Shown here in pieces: positions 19,079 to 28,482 of a stretch of 64,000 bases of DNA. The position numbers and the translations under genes were made by a program. This DNA comes from Pseudomonadota bacterium (GTDB lineage Bacteria > Pseudomonadota > Gammaproteobacteria > Burkholderiales > Rhodocyclaceae): NCBI GenBank assembly GCA_026399515.1, contig JAPLQT010000117.1:62001-126000 (forward strand), written 5' to 3'. The notes beneath the pieces are model-generated. The model had not been told where the DNA came from. It worked only from the letters and a program-made list of their open reading frames with translations, and searched no databases. The first letter of the stretch is position 1; each line of letters opens with the position of its first letter.

Positions 19079-19738
19079 TCAGCGCCGCCTCGTCTTGGCC
19101 GGCTTGTTGGCACAAATCAGCACTACCGCCCCGTTGGCTGTGGCCCGCAGCGCGGCGCGCGCATCGCCCGCCCGCGAGCGCACTGCGAGGGTGTGCAGCA
19201 CGCCGGTCGCAATCCGCGCCAGCAGCGCCGGGTCCGCCGCCGGGTCGAGTTCGCCTTGCTTCTGCGCGTGGCGCAGGCGCGCCTCGAATGCCCGGTCGAC
19301 ACCGCGCAGCGCATCGCCGAGCTTGGCGCGCACCTCGGCGTCTGCCACGGCCTCGGTGCCGGCGGTCGCGACCAGGAAGCAGCCGCGCGCAGGCTCGCCC
19401 TCGGGAAGGTAAAGTGCCAGCGCGCGCTCGTACAGCTCGATCAGCGCTTTCTCGAGGGGCAAGTCGTAGCGCAGAGCCTGCTCCATCCCTTGTTGTCCAC
19501 CGGCGATATAGCGGTCGATGGTCGTCAGATAAAGAGCGCGTTTGTCGCCGAAGGCGCCGTACAGGCTGGGGCGGTTCATTCCTGTCGCGGCGGAAAGCTG
19601 GTCCAGCGACGTGCCCGAATAGCCGGTGTGCCAGAACGCGTCCATCACCCGCGCCAGTGCCTGCTCGGGATCGTAGGCGCGCGGCCGGCCGCGGGGCTTC
19701 CTGGGCGTGTTCGGTTCCTTCGGTTCTTTTTGTACCAT
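19079..19738 (-). CDS. TetR family transcriptional regulator
   Basis: This 219-residue regulator has a basic N-terminal tail (PRKPRGRPRAYDPEQAL). Its helix-turn-helix TSLDQLSAATGMNRPSLYGAFGDKRALY lies at about residues 42-70. The C-terminal domain (one Cys, GEPARGCFLVATAG) resembles the AcrR/YcdC-type C-terminal family. It is divergent from a glutathione transferase gene, with a palindrome over that promoter, so it probably represses the transferase and itself. Confidence 0.9.
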   Translation of the reverse strand: MVQKEPKEPNTPRKPRGRPRAYDPEQALARVMDAFWHTGYSGTSLDQLSAATGMNRPSLYGAFGDKRALYLTTIDRYIAGGQQGMEQALRYDLPLEKALIELYERALALYLPEGEPARGCFLVATAGTEAVADAEVRAKLGDALRGVDRAFEARLRHAQKQGELDPAADPALLARIATGVLHTLAVRSRAGDARAALRATANGAVVLICANKPAKTRRR

Positions 19739-19753
19739 TTCGAAATAAAATGC

Positions 19754-19789
19754 TTGACCCGGCTTATTTTTGTCCAGTATAGTACAAAA
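19754..19789 (+). promoter_or_regulatory. promoter and probable TetR operator for the GST gene
   Basis: A sigma-70 promoter TTGACC (19754-19759), 18-bp spacer, TATAGT (19778-19783) is visible. The -10 element lies inside an imperfect 22-bp palindrome with arms TTTTGT (19768-19773) and ACAAAA (19784-19789). Binding of the divergent TetR protein there would block the polymerase. Confidence 0.6.
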
Positions 19790-19812
19790 TCAACCCAACG
19801 GAGGACACCGTC

Positions 19813-20451
19813 ATGAACCTGTATTTCGCGCCACTCGCCTGTTCCCTCGCCACGCGTATCTCCCTGTACGAAGCCGCCGCCGAGGCGCAATACACCTACG
19901 TCGACGCCCAGGTGCACCGCCTGCCCGACGGCGCCGATTATTTCGCCATCGCGCCTATGGGCCAAGTGCCGTTGCTCGAAACCGACGACGGCATGCTGCT
20001 TTCGGAGAACTCCGCCGTGCTGCAATATGTCGCCGAAAGCTATCCTCAGGCACAGCTCGCTCCGGCTGCGGGCCCGCAACGCGCCCGGCTGCAACAGTGG
20101 CTGTGCTTCATCGGCACCGAACTGCACAAGGCGATCTTCGCTCCGCTGCTCGACCCGAAAGCGCCGCCCGAAGTCAAGGCGTATGCGCGGACAAAGGTCG
20201 ATCTGCGCCTGGCCACCCTGCAAGCGCATCTTGCCGGGCGCGAATTTCTGCTCGAGCGCTTCACGGTGGCCGATGCCTATCTGACGACCATACTCAACTG
20301 GGCAGCAGATTCCGACGTGGACTTGAAGGCATGGCCGGCGGTGTTCGAATATTACCAGCGCCAGCTCAAGCGCCCGAGCATCGCCAGGGCGGTCGGCGAG
20401 GAATTCGCGCTGTACAAGGAAGAGCAGGCACGGCGCACTGCCGCCGCGTAG
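19813..20451 (+). CDS. glutathione S-transferase family protein
   Basis: This 212-residue protein has the two-domain GST layout. The N-terminal thioredoxin-like domain starts MNLYFAPLACSLATRISLYEA and contains the conserved APMGQVPLLE and LSENSAVLQYVAE (glutathione-binding). The helical C-terminal domain contains FTVADAYLTTILNWA, the family's N-capping box region. The position of the catalytic Ser/Cys around Cys10-Ser11 suggests a beta/theta-type enzyme. It is divergent from, and probably controlled by, the TetR gene; detoxification of electrophiles is likely. Confidence 0.92.
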   Translation: MNLYFAPLACSLATRISLYEAAAEAQYTYVDAQVHRLPDGADYFAIAPMGQVPLLETDDGMLLSENSAVLQYVAESYPQAQLAPAAGPQRARLQQWLCFIGTELHKAIFAPLLDPKAPPEVKAYARTKVDLRLATLQAHLAGREFLLERFTVADAYLTTILNWAADSDVDLKAWPAVFEYYQRQLKRPSIARAVGEEFALYKEEQARRTAAA

Positions 20452-20492
20452 AGCCGACATCGTGAGCGCCGACCGCGTGGTAGCGGTGGCGC

Positions 20493-21956
20493 TCAGGGTC
20501 GATGCGCGCTTGCACCGCGGCCCCAGGTGCGATCGGTGCCGAAGCCCGCGGTGAGTACGAGTCCAAACACCACCATGCTCGTCGCCACGATCCAGAATAG
20601 TCCGGTCAGAGACCCGCCCAGGACGGCGATCCAGTACCAACCGCCCAGCGTCACCACCAGCAGCCGCGCAATCCCTGCAATGACGGGCCAGAGCATCTTT
20701 CCCGCACCCTGGCTGGCAAAATACAATGCCATGCCGAATCCGTAGAGCGCATAGAACGGCGCCACCCGGTGAAGATAGTCGGCGCCGGCGCCGATCACGT
20801 CGATGTCGCGGCTGAACAGCCCGACCCACTGTTCGGGAAACATCGCCGCCAGGCACCCGATGGCTCCTGTCGCGGCGGCCGAAATCAGCCCGGCGGTCCA
20901 GGCGATGCGGCGCGCCCGCGGCCTCTGGCCCGCACCCACGTTGATGCCCACCATCGTCACGGATGCCGTGCCGAGGGCGAACAGTAGCGGTATGAGCAGA
21001 TAGTCGAGCCGGGAGGCGATGCCATAACCGGCGATCGTTGCCGATCCAAAACCGCCGACGAGGCCGGTGGTGAGGACGACCGTGATATTCGCGAGCAGGG
21101 TACCGATCGCCGAGAGGGTGCCGACACCGAGGATGTCCCTCAGCAAGCGCCACTGGATGCGGACACCGACCAAGCGGACCGGCGCGCGCGGGGAGCGCAA
21201 GTAGGCGACCAGCACCGCGCTGGCGAGCGCGTAGTACACCACCATTGCTACGCCGGCGCCGGCCACGCCCAGTCCCGGAACCGGTCCCACGCCGAATATC
21301 AGCAGTGGCGAAAGACCCAGCGTCATCAAGGCGCCGACGGCGGTCACCGTCGCCGGCACCTTCATGTTCCCGGCGCCGCGCAGCGCGGACGCCAACAGGT
21401 TCGCCAACCAGATGGGTATCGCCGCGCCAAAAACGAAGCTCGAATAGAGCAGTGCATTCGCGAGTGCCGCTCCTTCGCCGCCGAGGGCCGAATACATCGC
21501 GCGTCCACCCGCCAGGGCGGCGGCGCTGAAACCCCCTCCAAGCACGATCGCCACCAGCGCGGCGTGGGTGACCAGGGCGTCCGCGTCCTCCATCCGTCCG
21601 GCCCCCACGGCGCGCGCGATCGCGGAGGACACGCCGCCCCCGATTCCGCCGCTGGACATCATGGTCATCAGCATGAGCAAGGGAAACACCAGGGTGACTC
21701 CGGTGATCGCATCGGTGCCCAGGAAACCGACAAAGTAGGTTTCCGCGATGCTGACCAGCGTCTGCATCGCGAGTACGACCAGGATCGGCAGCGCGAGCCG
21801 CAGAAGCTGCCCGGCGACGGGGCCTCGGAGCAAGGTGCCGGGGTCTATGCGTCTGTCGGAAGCGCCGGGCGCATCGAGCGCGCGTGTATCGGAATCAGTC
21901 GAGGAGGAAACGAGGGGAGCAGCCGCAGCGGCCGAGGCCGCGCCGCCGGCGTTCAA
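20493..21956 (-). CDS. MATE family multidrug efflux transporter
   Basis: This protein of about 487 residues has some twelve membrane helices in two related halves. The N-terminal half begins GPVAGQLLRLALPILVVLAMQTLVSIAETYFVG and the second half contains DYLLIPLLFALGTASVTMVG. It exchanges cations for drugs. I favour a TTG start at 21956, preceded by GAGGGAG. The longer frame to an ATG at 22073 would overlap the upstream gene by 77 bp and add low-complexity residues. It follows the sulfatase-like gene on the same strand and is convergent with the GST gene. Confidence 0.85.
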   Translation of the reverse strand: MNAGGAASAAAAAPLVSSSTDSDTRALDAPGASDRRIDPGTLLRGPVAGQLLRLALPILVVLAMQTLVSIAETYFVGFLGTDAITGVTLVFPLLMLMTMMSSGGIGGGVSSAIARAVGAGRMEDADALVTHAALVAIVLGGGFSAAALAGGRAMYSALGGEGAALANALLYSSFVFGAAIPIWLANLLASALRGAGNMKVPATVTAVGALMTLGLSPLLIFGVGPVPGLGVAGAGVAMVVYYALASAVLVAYLRSPRAPVRLVGVRIQWRLLRDILGVGTLSAIGTLLANITVVLTTGLVGGFGSATIAGYGIASRLDYLLIPLLFALGTASVTMVGINVGAGQRPRARRIAWTAGLISAAATGAIGCLAAMFPEQWVGLFSRDIDVIGAGADYLHRVAPFYALYGFGMALYFASQGAGKMLWPVIAGIARLLVVTLGGWYWIAVLGGSLTGLFWIVATSMVVFGLVLTAGFGTDRTWGRGASAHRP

Positions 21957-21996
21957 TTCGAGCTCCCTCGGATGAGCGGGCGGCGCGATCCCGCGC

Positions 21997-23922
21997 TCAT
22001 GGTCTCGCGCCTGGGGTAGCGGCCTGCTGCGGAGTATCGATTTTCGGCACTTCCATGCCGGCCCTGCCTGCATAGATGATGAACTTGAACGGATTGAACT
22101 CCTGGTACTTCTCCATCAGTTTCAGGTAACTCAGCCGCTCGGCCTCGTTCAGGGACTGGCTCTGAGGAAACCTGCCGCGAGTCCAGTCGAGCGCGCTCGC
22201 GGCGAGTTCATATTTTCCGTCGGCGATCATACGCTGTGCGGCACTGGCGAGTTGGCCCTCCGACACGCCGAGGTAGTCTATGAGCAGCGAGCCGCGGTCG
22301 GCGCGGCTCAAGTGGTCGACGCCCTGTAGATCCGGCTGCCAGTAGCCGACGTTCTGATGGTAGATACGGTTGATGACGTTTTCGCGCATCACGATATAGG
22401 GCATCTGGGCGTCGGGATCGCCGGCGACGAGTCCCGGGGGAATGAGATTGGCCTGGTGAATCGATGCGCGGTCGCTGCCGCGGCGGACCGCGGCCACGAC
22501 CTCGTTCTGTAGCCACCCGAGGTGGACCTTCAGATGGCTCAACATTGAAGGAGAGGTAAAGAGACGGGTCAGTGGCTCATGGCCGTGCAACAGGTGCCGC
22601 GGATTGTATTGCGCCACGATGTCTATCGCCGCCAGCAGCCCCGCCAGGTTCCCCTCCGCAACAAATGGGGCGCCGAGGTAGGGCATGATGAAGTCGCCGA
22701 CGAACATCACGCGTTCCGAGGGCAAGTTGATCAGCAGGCCGTCGTTGGTTTCTCCCCCCTGGATCGGGATGAATTCGAATTTCGTTCCCCCGATTTTTAT
22801 CTCGGTACGCCGGTCGATCGCGACGTCGGGCTTGAAGTCCCGAATGTCGTCGATATTGAACTTGGTGCCGAAGAAGCGTTTGAAAAACGGCTCGGGCGCA
22901 TTCAGTTCGAGCGCGATCTCTTCCGCGAAGTGGCTGCTGGCGTAGAACTTCGGACGCGAACTCAAGGATCGGAAATATTTGTGTCCGCCGATGTGATCCC
23001 AGTGGGCGTGGGTCACCAGCACGGTGGTCAACGCCGGCAGGCGCGGCGCATAGGCGCGCAGGGCCTCATACGCGGCCTGGGCGGAATCGGGCCGGGTTCC
23101 CGCGTCGATGCCGATCAACTCGCGCCCGTCGTCCGAAACCACGAAGTAGTATTCGGTGAACTCGAAGCCGGAGAGAGCGTAGACCTTGCCCGGCACGATC
23201 TCGGCGATTTGTCGCGCGGAAAACGCATGCCCTGCCGCGACGTCCTCGGCAAAAGGCGTCGTCAGGGTGATCGGCTTGCCGTATCCGGCATAGCCGCTGA
23301 GCCGCAGATAACGCTCGGCTTCCTGCTTGTCGCCGTCCGAGTGATGCAAGGCGGCGAGTTGGTAATAGACTTCCCGCAACCAGCCGGGATGCGGCGCGGC
23401 GCCGGCGTGCTCCACGCACCAGGCAAGGTCGGACAAGGCCTCCTGCCTCTGGCCGAATATGCCGGGAAGCTGCGCGTAGACGATGCCCGACATCCATCTC
23501 ACGACGAATACTTCGCCTCCGGACAGGCGCTTGGCGTCTTCCAGGATGCTTATGGTCTCCCTGACCCAGCCGATGCGTTTCCAGAACGGTACTTCGTCCG
23601 CATGCCCGGCCCGCAAGAGGCCGATCGCGCCGACGTAAAGCGATTTCTGGCGATCCGAGAGGCGCGGCCCGAATTCCAGCAGCAGCGCCGAAAAATGCTC
23701 GATGCCTTCGGCGCGCAGGTTCGCGTTCGCATACTGGGCCATGAGCAACAGGAGCAGTTGGGGGTCCCGCGGCGGCCCCCCGGCATTGACCGCCTTGAAG
23801 TATTCAAGTTCGGGCGGGCTCGAGGCCGACGCGGATTGGCCGGCGTTCCCTCCGACGGCAAACGCTCCCAGCAAGGCACCGACAAGCAGCAGCACGGATA
23901 TCCAGCGAACGGCAATCTTCAT
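21997..23922 (-). CDS. exported metallo-beta-lactamase-fold hydrolase, alkyl-sulfatase-like
   Basis: This 641-residue protein has a signal peptide (WISVLLLVGALLGAFAVGGNAG). A helical N-terminal region of about 240 residues follows, then a metallo-beta-lactamase domain with THAHWDHIGGHKYF, GDFIMPYL and LHGHEPL. The C-terminal part (RGSLLIDYLGVSEGQLASAAQRMIADGKYELAA) resembles the dimerisation domain of SdsA-type alkyl sulfatases. The ATG at 23922 follows GGAGAATCAATC. It is divergent from an HxlR regulator across a palindrome, so expression is probably inducible. The substrate is not shown; an alkyl sulfate ester is the best guess. Confidence 0.82.
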   Translation of the reverse strand: MKIAVRWISVLLLVGALLGAFAVGGNAGQSASASSPPELEYFKAVNAGGPPRDPQLLLLLMAQYANANLRAEGIEHFSALLLEFGPRLSDRQKSLYVGAIGLLRAGHADEVPFWKRIGWVRETISILEDAKRLSGGEVFVVRWMSGIVYAQLPGIFGQRQEALSDLAWCVEHAGAAPHPGWLREVYYQLAALHHSDGDKQEAERYLRLSGYAGYGKPITLTTPFAEDVAAGHAFSARQIAEIVPGKVYALSGFEFTEYYFVVSDDGRELIGIDAGTRPDSAQAAYEALRAYAPRLPALTTVLVTHAHWDHIGGHKYFRSLSSRPKFYASSHFAEEIALELNAPEPFFKRFFGTKFNIDDIRDFKPDVAIDRRTEIKIGGTKFEFIPIQGGETNDGLLINLPSERVMFVGDFIMPYLGAPFVAEGNLAGLLAAIDIVAQYNPRHLLHGHEPLTRLFTSPSMLSHLKVHLGWLQNEVVAAVRRGSDRASIHQANLIPPGLVAGDPDAQMPYIVMRENVINRIYHQNVGYWQPDLQGVDHLSRADRGSLLIDYLGVSEGQLASAAQRMIADGKYELAASALDWTRGRFPQSQSLNEAERLSYLKLMEKYQEFNPFKFIIYAGRAGMEVPKIDTPQQAATPGARP

Positions 23923-23979
23923 GATTGATTCTCCAAGGGTTAGGCGGCAGCGGGACCAGAGATAACTCTCAAATCGTAT

Positions 23980-24004
23980 AGTGACTATCTTTATAGTAGT
24001 CACT
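23980..24004. promoter_or_regulatory. palindromic operator between hydrolase and HxlR genes
   Basis: AGTGACTA (23980-23987) and its exact reverse complement TAGTCACT (23997-24004) are separated by 9 bp. The site lies midway between the two divergent starts. It fits a dimeric winged-helix regulator such as the adjacent HxlR protein. Confidence 0.7.
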
Positions 24005-24039
24005 TGCGAAGATGATGTCAACCTGTTAATCTTGGCGTC

Positions 24040-24357
24040 ATGGCGAAGTCGTACGAACTGAAGGATTGCCCGGTTGCGCGGACGCTGGACGTCATCGGCG
24101 AACGCTGGACGATACTGCTGCTGCGGGACCTGCTCCTGCAGGGGCCGCGGCGTTTCCAGGATTTTCAGGAATCGCTGGCCGGCGTTGCCCCGAATACCTT
24201 ATCGGCCCGGTTGAAGACCCTGGAGGCCAATGGCTTGATTGCCAGCCGGCTCTATAGCGAGCATCCGCCCCGGCTTGAGTACTATCTGACCGACGAAGGC
24301 AAGAGCCTGGGCCCGGTGCTGAAGGCGCTGCGGGAATGGGGACGGCGCCACGGCTGA
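24040..24357 (+). CDS. HxlR family transcriptional regulator
   Basis: This 105-residue winged-helix protein has the HxlR core. Cys10 is in DCPVARTLDVIGERWTILLLRDLL, followed by GPRRFQDFQESLAGVAPNTLSARLK (recognition helix) and the wing LEYYLTDEGKSL. The conserved Cys near the N terminus is the redox or electrophile sensor in some family members. It is divergent from the exported hydrolase with a palindrome between them and probably controls it. Confidence 0.92.
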   Translation: MAKSYELKDCPVARTLDVIGERWTILLLRDLLLQGPRRFQDFQESLAGVAPNTLSARLKTLEANGLIASRLYSEHPPRLEYYLTDEGKSLGPVLKALREWGRRHG

Positions 24358-24511
24358 GTCCTGGCGGTAAGTCCTCAGGGTGGCATAATCCATACGTTGC
24401 CGGACGCCGAACAGGGTGCGTCCGCGGCTTATGCATCCGGATAACTCGACACTCAACCTTTACTGAGGGCACCTCCAAGAGCGACCAAGACGGTCGCGTT
24501 TGAGCGAATTC

Positions 24512-26293
24512 ATGGCAACTTATGTCGCATACACGCCGACCAGCATTATCGGAAAGGCACTTTTCAATCTGGATGCCTTTGGCATGGCCAACTACAAGGT
24601 TTCGGGTACGGTCGGCGTTTCGGTTTCCGATGCCTACACCGAAGCTCAATATCTTGCCTCTTCACCGCAGTTATCGAAAGACCTTTATACGTCCCTCAGT
24701 TCCGGAAATGTCGGATGGACTTCCGCTCAAACCGCCAATATCGATTCGATTACGGCCACCTATTCGCGTTTCATCGATCTACAATTTTCTCCGGTAGCCG
24801 ACTATTCAGGGGCAACACCCGCAGCCGTCGCAAACAAGTCCGACATCAATATCAGTCTCATTTACCGCCCGGACTGGTCCAGCGCAGGGGAAAGCGCCGG
24901 GGGCGTCGATAGCAATTTCGGTTATCCCGGAAGCCGGGGAGACATCGTGCTCAACTGGCACGGATTCGGTTCGGCAGGGTCGAATAACGACAAATCCCTG
25001 AGCTCGACCACGTTCGGCTTTCATGCGTTGATGCACGAAATCGGCCATTCGCTAGGCCTGTCCCATCCGCACAGCTCCGTTACCGGCGGTATCACAACCA
25101 TTACCGCGGATTACGCCGCTACGACCGGCGTCGGATTCGACAAGCTCGGTTTTCGAATCGACAGCCCGCTCGACATGAACAAGGAATACTTCTCCGTCAT
25201 GTCCTACGACGATCAAACAGTAACCGGGCAGGCCGACACTTTTGCGCAGACCCCAATGATCCTGGACGTCATAGCCTTGCAGGGAGCCTATGGCGAAGGG
25301 GCTGGAACATCCGGGTCCGGTAATGACGTCATTGCACCAGGTGGCAAGGGTGGTGTGGCCGCGTACCGGACGTATTTCGATACCGGCGGAATCGATACCA
25401 TTGCCCTGGGGAACTATTCGTCGGGCGCCTATTTGCACATGGGCACGGCGATCGACGGAGCCGCGCACCTGGTTGGCGTTTCGATGAGCAGGGAGGACGA
25501 GAATGCGATGTTGAGTCTCAAGCGCGACCCGGCCAGCCTGAGGTGGTTCTATGGCGAATATGAAAACGCCCTCGGCAGTGCCGCCGACGACCACATCGTG
25601 GGCAATGCCCTCGATAACTCGATCAGCGGTCTAGCCGGCAACGATTCGATCGACGGCCAGGCGGGCAACGATATCCTCTCCGGCGGAGATGGTAACGATA
25701 CCTTGACCGGAGGGGCCGGCAACGACATGCTGGACGGCGGCGCGGGATTGGACACCGCTGCCTTCGGCGGGCGCATGGCGGATTATGCGATAACCAGGAA
25801 CGACGGCGGCTATACCGTCAGGGACAATACGGGAGTCGAGGGAACAGACTCCTTGACTGCGATCGAACGCCTTCGCTTTTCGGACATCATGCTGGCACTT
25901 GACATGGATGCTAGCCAATCCGGCGGCGAAGCTGCCCTCTTGATTGGCGCAGTAATTGGCAAGACTGGGCTGGCCAACAAGGTACTGGTCGGCGAGTTGC
26001 TGAACTATTTCGATGCCGGCAACACGCTACTGACCGCCGCGACTGCCTTGCTAAGCGCCGGGATCATCGATCGGCTTGCCGGCGGAGCAACGACCAACGC
26101 TTATGTAAACCTCGTCTACCATGCCGTAACGGGGCAAGTCGCGACGACCGACGACACCAAGATGCTGGCGGCCCTCATAGATAGCGGCGGCTACACCAGA
26201 GCAGATTTCCTGGCAGCAGCCGCCGAGCTTCCGGAAAATCAGGCCAACGTCGGGCTGGTGGGTTTGAGCCAGACGGGGCTCGAATATTCATGA
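24512..26293 (+). CDS. serralysin-like secreted zinc metalloprotease with RTX repeats
   Basis: This protein of about 593 residues has an N-terminal M10-type catalytic domain with the zinc site HEIGHSLGLSH near residue 174 and the Met-turn VMSYDD. Glycine-rich calcium repeats follow (GNDSIDGQAGNDILSGGDG and later GGAGNDMLDGGAG). A C-terminal module of about 130 residues ends VGLVGLSQTGLEYS. There is no Sec signal, as expected for type I secretion. The ATG at 24512 and an in-frame TTG at 24500 are both possible starts. No type I secretion genes are adjacent. Composition is somewhat more AT-rich than its neighbours. Confidence 0.85.
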   Translation: MATYVAYTPTSIIGKALFNLDAFGMANYKVSGTVGVSVSDAYTEAQYLASSPQLSKDLYTSLSSGNVGWTSAQTANIDSITATYSRFIDLQFSPVADYSGATPAAVANKSDINISLIYRPDWSSAGESAGGVDSNFGYPGSRGDIVLNWHGFGSAGSNNDKSLSSTTFGFHALMHEIGHSLGLSHPHSSVTGGITTITADYAATTGVGFDKLGFRIDSPLDMNKEYFSVMSYDDQTVTGQADTFAQTPMILDVIALQGAYGEGAGTSGSGNDVIAPGGKGGVAAYRTYFDTGGIDTIALGNYSSGAYLHMGTAIDGAAHLVGVSMSREDENAMLSLKRDPASLRWFYGEYENALGSAADDHIVGNALDNSISGLAGNDSIDGQAGNDILSGGDGNDTLTGGAGNDMLDGGAGLDTAAFGGRMADYAITRNDGGYTVRDNTGVEGTDSLTAIERLRFSDIMLALDMDASQSGGEAALLIGAVIGKTGLANKVLVGELLNYFDAGNTLLTAATALLSAGIIDRLAGGATTNAYVNLVYHAVTGQVATTDDTKMLAALIDSGGYTRADFLAAAAELPENQANVGLVGLSQTGLEYS

Positions 26294-26426
26294 TGCCATT
26301 GAATGACTGTTTCGGAACGCGGATCAGATCGTTGCTATCTATTCCTCACCGATCCGAAGAGGTCGAGAGTCTGAATCCGCGACCGCCGACAAGTTGATCG
26401 CCGGGTGGCCCTGTTAGAATTGCCGC

Positions 26427-28301
26427 ATGCGTCGTGCCTCCCCTTCCGCCGCCCTGCCTGGCCCTCTCCTCGCCGAACCCAAAGCCTGGCAAACCATCAA
26501 GTCCCTGTTGCCCTACCTGCTCGCCTGGAAGGGCCGCGTGGTCGTCGCCCTGGCTTGCCTGATCTGCGCCAAGATCGCCAACGTCGCGGTTCCGCTGATC
26601 TTCAAGGACATCATCGATACCCTCGGCATGCCAGCCGACAAGGCCATGCTGCTGGTGCCGCTGGGGTTGGTCGGTGCCTACGGCGTACTGCGTTTTTCGA
26701 CGTCGCTGTTCACCGAACTGCGCGAACTGATTTTTGCGCGGGTCACCCAACGCGCCGTACGGACCATTTCCCTACAGGTATTCGAGCACCTGCACGCGCT
26801 GTCGCTGCGTTTCCACCTGGAGCGCCAGACTGGGGGGCTGACGCGAGACATCGAGCGCGGCACACGTGCCATCGGCTCGCTGATCAGCTATACGCTGTAT
26901 TCGATCCTGCCGACGCTGGTGGAAATTTCCCTGGTGCTGGGCATCCTTTTCGTCAAATACGACATCAGTTTTGTCCTCATCACCGTCGCCACGCTGATCG
27001 TCTATATCACCCTGACCATCACCATCACCAACTGGCGCACCCATCTGCGCCGCGAAGCCAACGAACTCGATTCGGCCGCCAACTCCCGCGCCATCGACAG
27101 CCTGCTCAACTACGAAACCGTCAAGTACTTCAACAACGAGGCCTACGAGGCCCGCCGCTACGACGGACAAATGTCCAAGTGGGAAGCGGCGCAGGTGAAG
27201 AGCCAGATGTCCTTGTCCTTCCTCAACCTGAGCCAGGCGCTGGTGATTTCCATCGGCGTGGCGCTGATGATGTGGCGCGCAACCGCTGGCGTAGCCGCGG
27301 GCAGCATGACGGTGGGCGATATCGTGCTGGTGAATGCTTTCCTGATCCAGTTGTATATCCCACTCAACTTTCTCGGCGTGCTGTATCGCGAGATCCGCCA
27401 GTCGCTGACCGACATCGAACGCATGTTCACCCTGATGCACCAGAACCGCGAGGTGCAGGATTCACCTGATGCGCAGGCGTTGCCCGCTGGGTCCTGCGCC
27501 GTGGCTTTCGAGCATGTCAGTTTCAGCTACGAGCCGAAACGCCAGATTCTCTTCGATGTCGACTTCGTCATTCCCGCCGGCAAGACCGTCGCCGTGGTCG
27601 GGCATAGCGGCTCTGGCAAGAGCACCTTGGCGCGCCTGCTGTATCGTTTCTATGACGTGGCGACCGATGCGGCAATGGGCGGCATCCGCATCAACGGCAG
27701 CGACATCCGTCAACTTACACAGAGTTCGCTGCGCGCCGCGATCGGCATCGTGCCTCAGGACACGGTGTTGTTCAACGACACCATCCACTACAACATCCAG
27801 TACGGCAGGCCCGGGGCGTCCGAAGCGGAGGTAATCGCCGCCTCCCGCGCCGCCCAGCTGCACGAGTTCATCGCCCGCCTCCCCGATGGCTACCAGACCC
27901 GGGTCGGGGAGCGCGGCCTCAAGCTCTCCGGCGGCGAGAAGCAGCGCGTGGCGATCGCCAGGGCGCTCTTGAAGAATCCGCCGATCATGATTTTCGACGA
28001 AGCCACGTCGGCGCTGGACTCGAAGACCGAGCAGGCCATCCAGGGCCAGCTCGACCAAGCCGCCATTGGCCGGACCACCTTGGTGATCGCCCACCGGCTG
28101 TCGACGGTCATGAACGCCGACGAGATCCTGGTGCTGGACCAGGGCCGCATCGTCGAGCGCGGCAATCATCGCGGCCTGTTGGAGAGCAACGGCGCCTACG
28201 CGCAGATGTGGGCTTTGCAGCAGCAGGAAGAAGAAGACTTGTCTGAAACCGAAACGCTGGATTCTCGAAAAATGGACTCGAACGCGGAGCAGGTCGCGTG
28301 A
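26427..28301 (+). CDS. Atm1/HMT1-type ABC exporter (fused permease-ATPase)
   Basis: This 624-residue half transporter has six membrane helices in the first 330 residues. The cytoplasmic-loop motif NYETVKYFNNEAYEARRY is typical of the Atm1/HMT1 heavy-metal or glutathione-conjugate exporters. The ATPase has Walker A GHSGSGKST, signature LSGGEKQR and Walker B IMIFDEATSALD. It works as a homodimer in the inner membrane. It is not of the HlyB type needed for the protease upstream. The 133 bp between the two genes hold nothing clear. Confidence 0.9.
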   Translation: MRRASPSAALPGPLLAEPKAWQTIKSLLPYLLAWKGRVVVALACLICAKIANVAVPLIFKDIIDTLGMPADKAMLLVPLGLVGAYGVLRFSTSLFTELRELIFARVTQRAVRTISLQVFEHLHALSLRFHLERQTGGLTRDIERGTRAIGSLISYTLYSILPTLVEISLVLGILFVKYDISFVLITVATLIVYITLTITITNWRTHLRREANELDSAANSRAIDSLLNYETVKYFNNEAYEARRYDGQMSKWEAAQVKSQMSLSFLNLSQALVISIGVALMMWRATAGVAAGSMTVGDIVLVNAFLIQLYIPLNFLGVLYREIRQSLTDIERMFTLMHQNREVQDSPDAQALPAGSCAVAFEHVSFSYEPKRQILFDVDFVIPAGKTVAVVGHSGSGKSTLARLLYRFYDVATDAAMGGIRINGSDIRQLTQSSLRAAIGIVPQDTVLFNDTIHYNIQYGRPGASEAEVIAASRAAQLHEFIARLPDGYQTRVGERGLKLSGGEKQRVAIARALLKNPPIMIFDEATSALDSKTEQAIQGQLDQAAIGRTTLVIAHRLSTVMNADEILVLDQGRIVERGNHRGLLESNGAYAQMWALQQQEEEDLSETETLDSRKMDSNAEQVA

Positions 28302-28482
28302 CCGCATTTCAAATAAAACAGCCAAGTTCCCCCGCGAAGTATTGACATCGTCTCTTGTCATGTGAGAATAGCGTCATCCTGCCTATCCCCGAGGCAAGGT
28401 AATAACCATATAAAGTCCGCCGATATTCAATAGCCTGGCATAAAGGACTGGACTACAATGCATTTTTTAAGGAGGTTCATCC
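28302..28482 (+). promoter_or_regulatory. gltI upstream region with possible promoter
   Basis: The 181 bp before gltI contain TTGACA at 28342-28347 and a weak -10-like GAGAAT at 28364-28369 (16-bp spacing). The -35 matches consensus; the -10 does not, so the assignment is tentative. An AAGGAGG ribosome-binding site precedes gltI. Confidence 0.35.
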
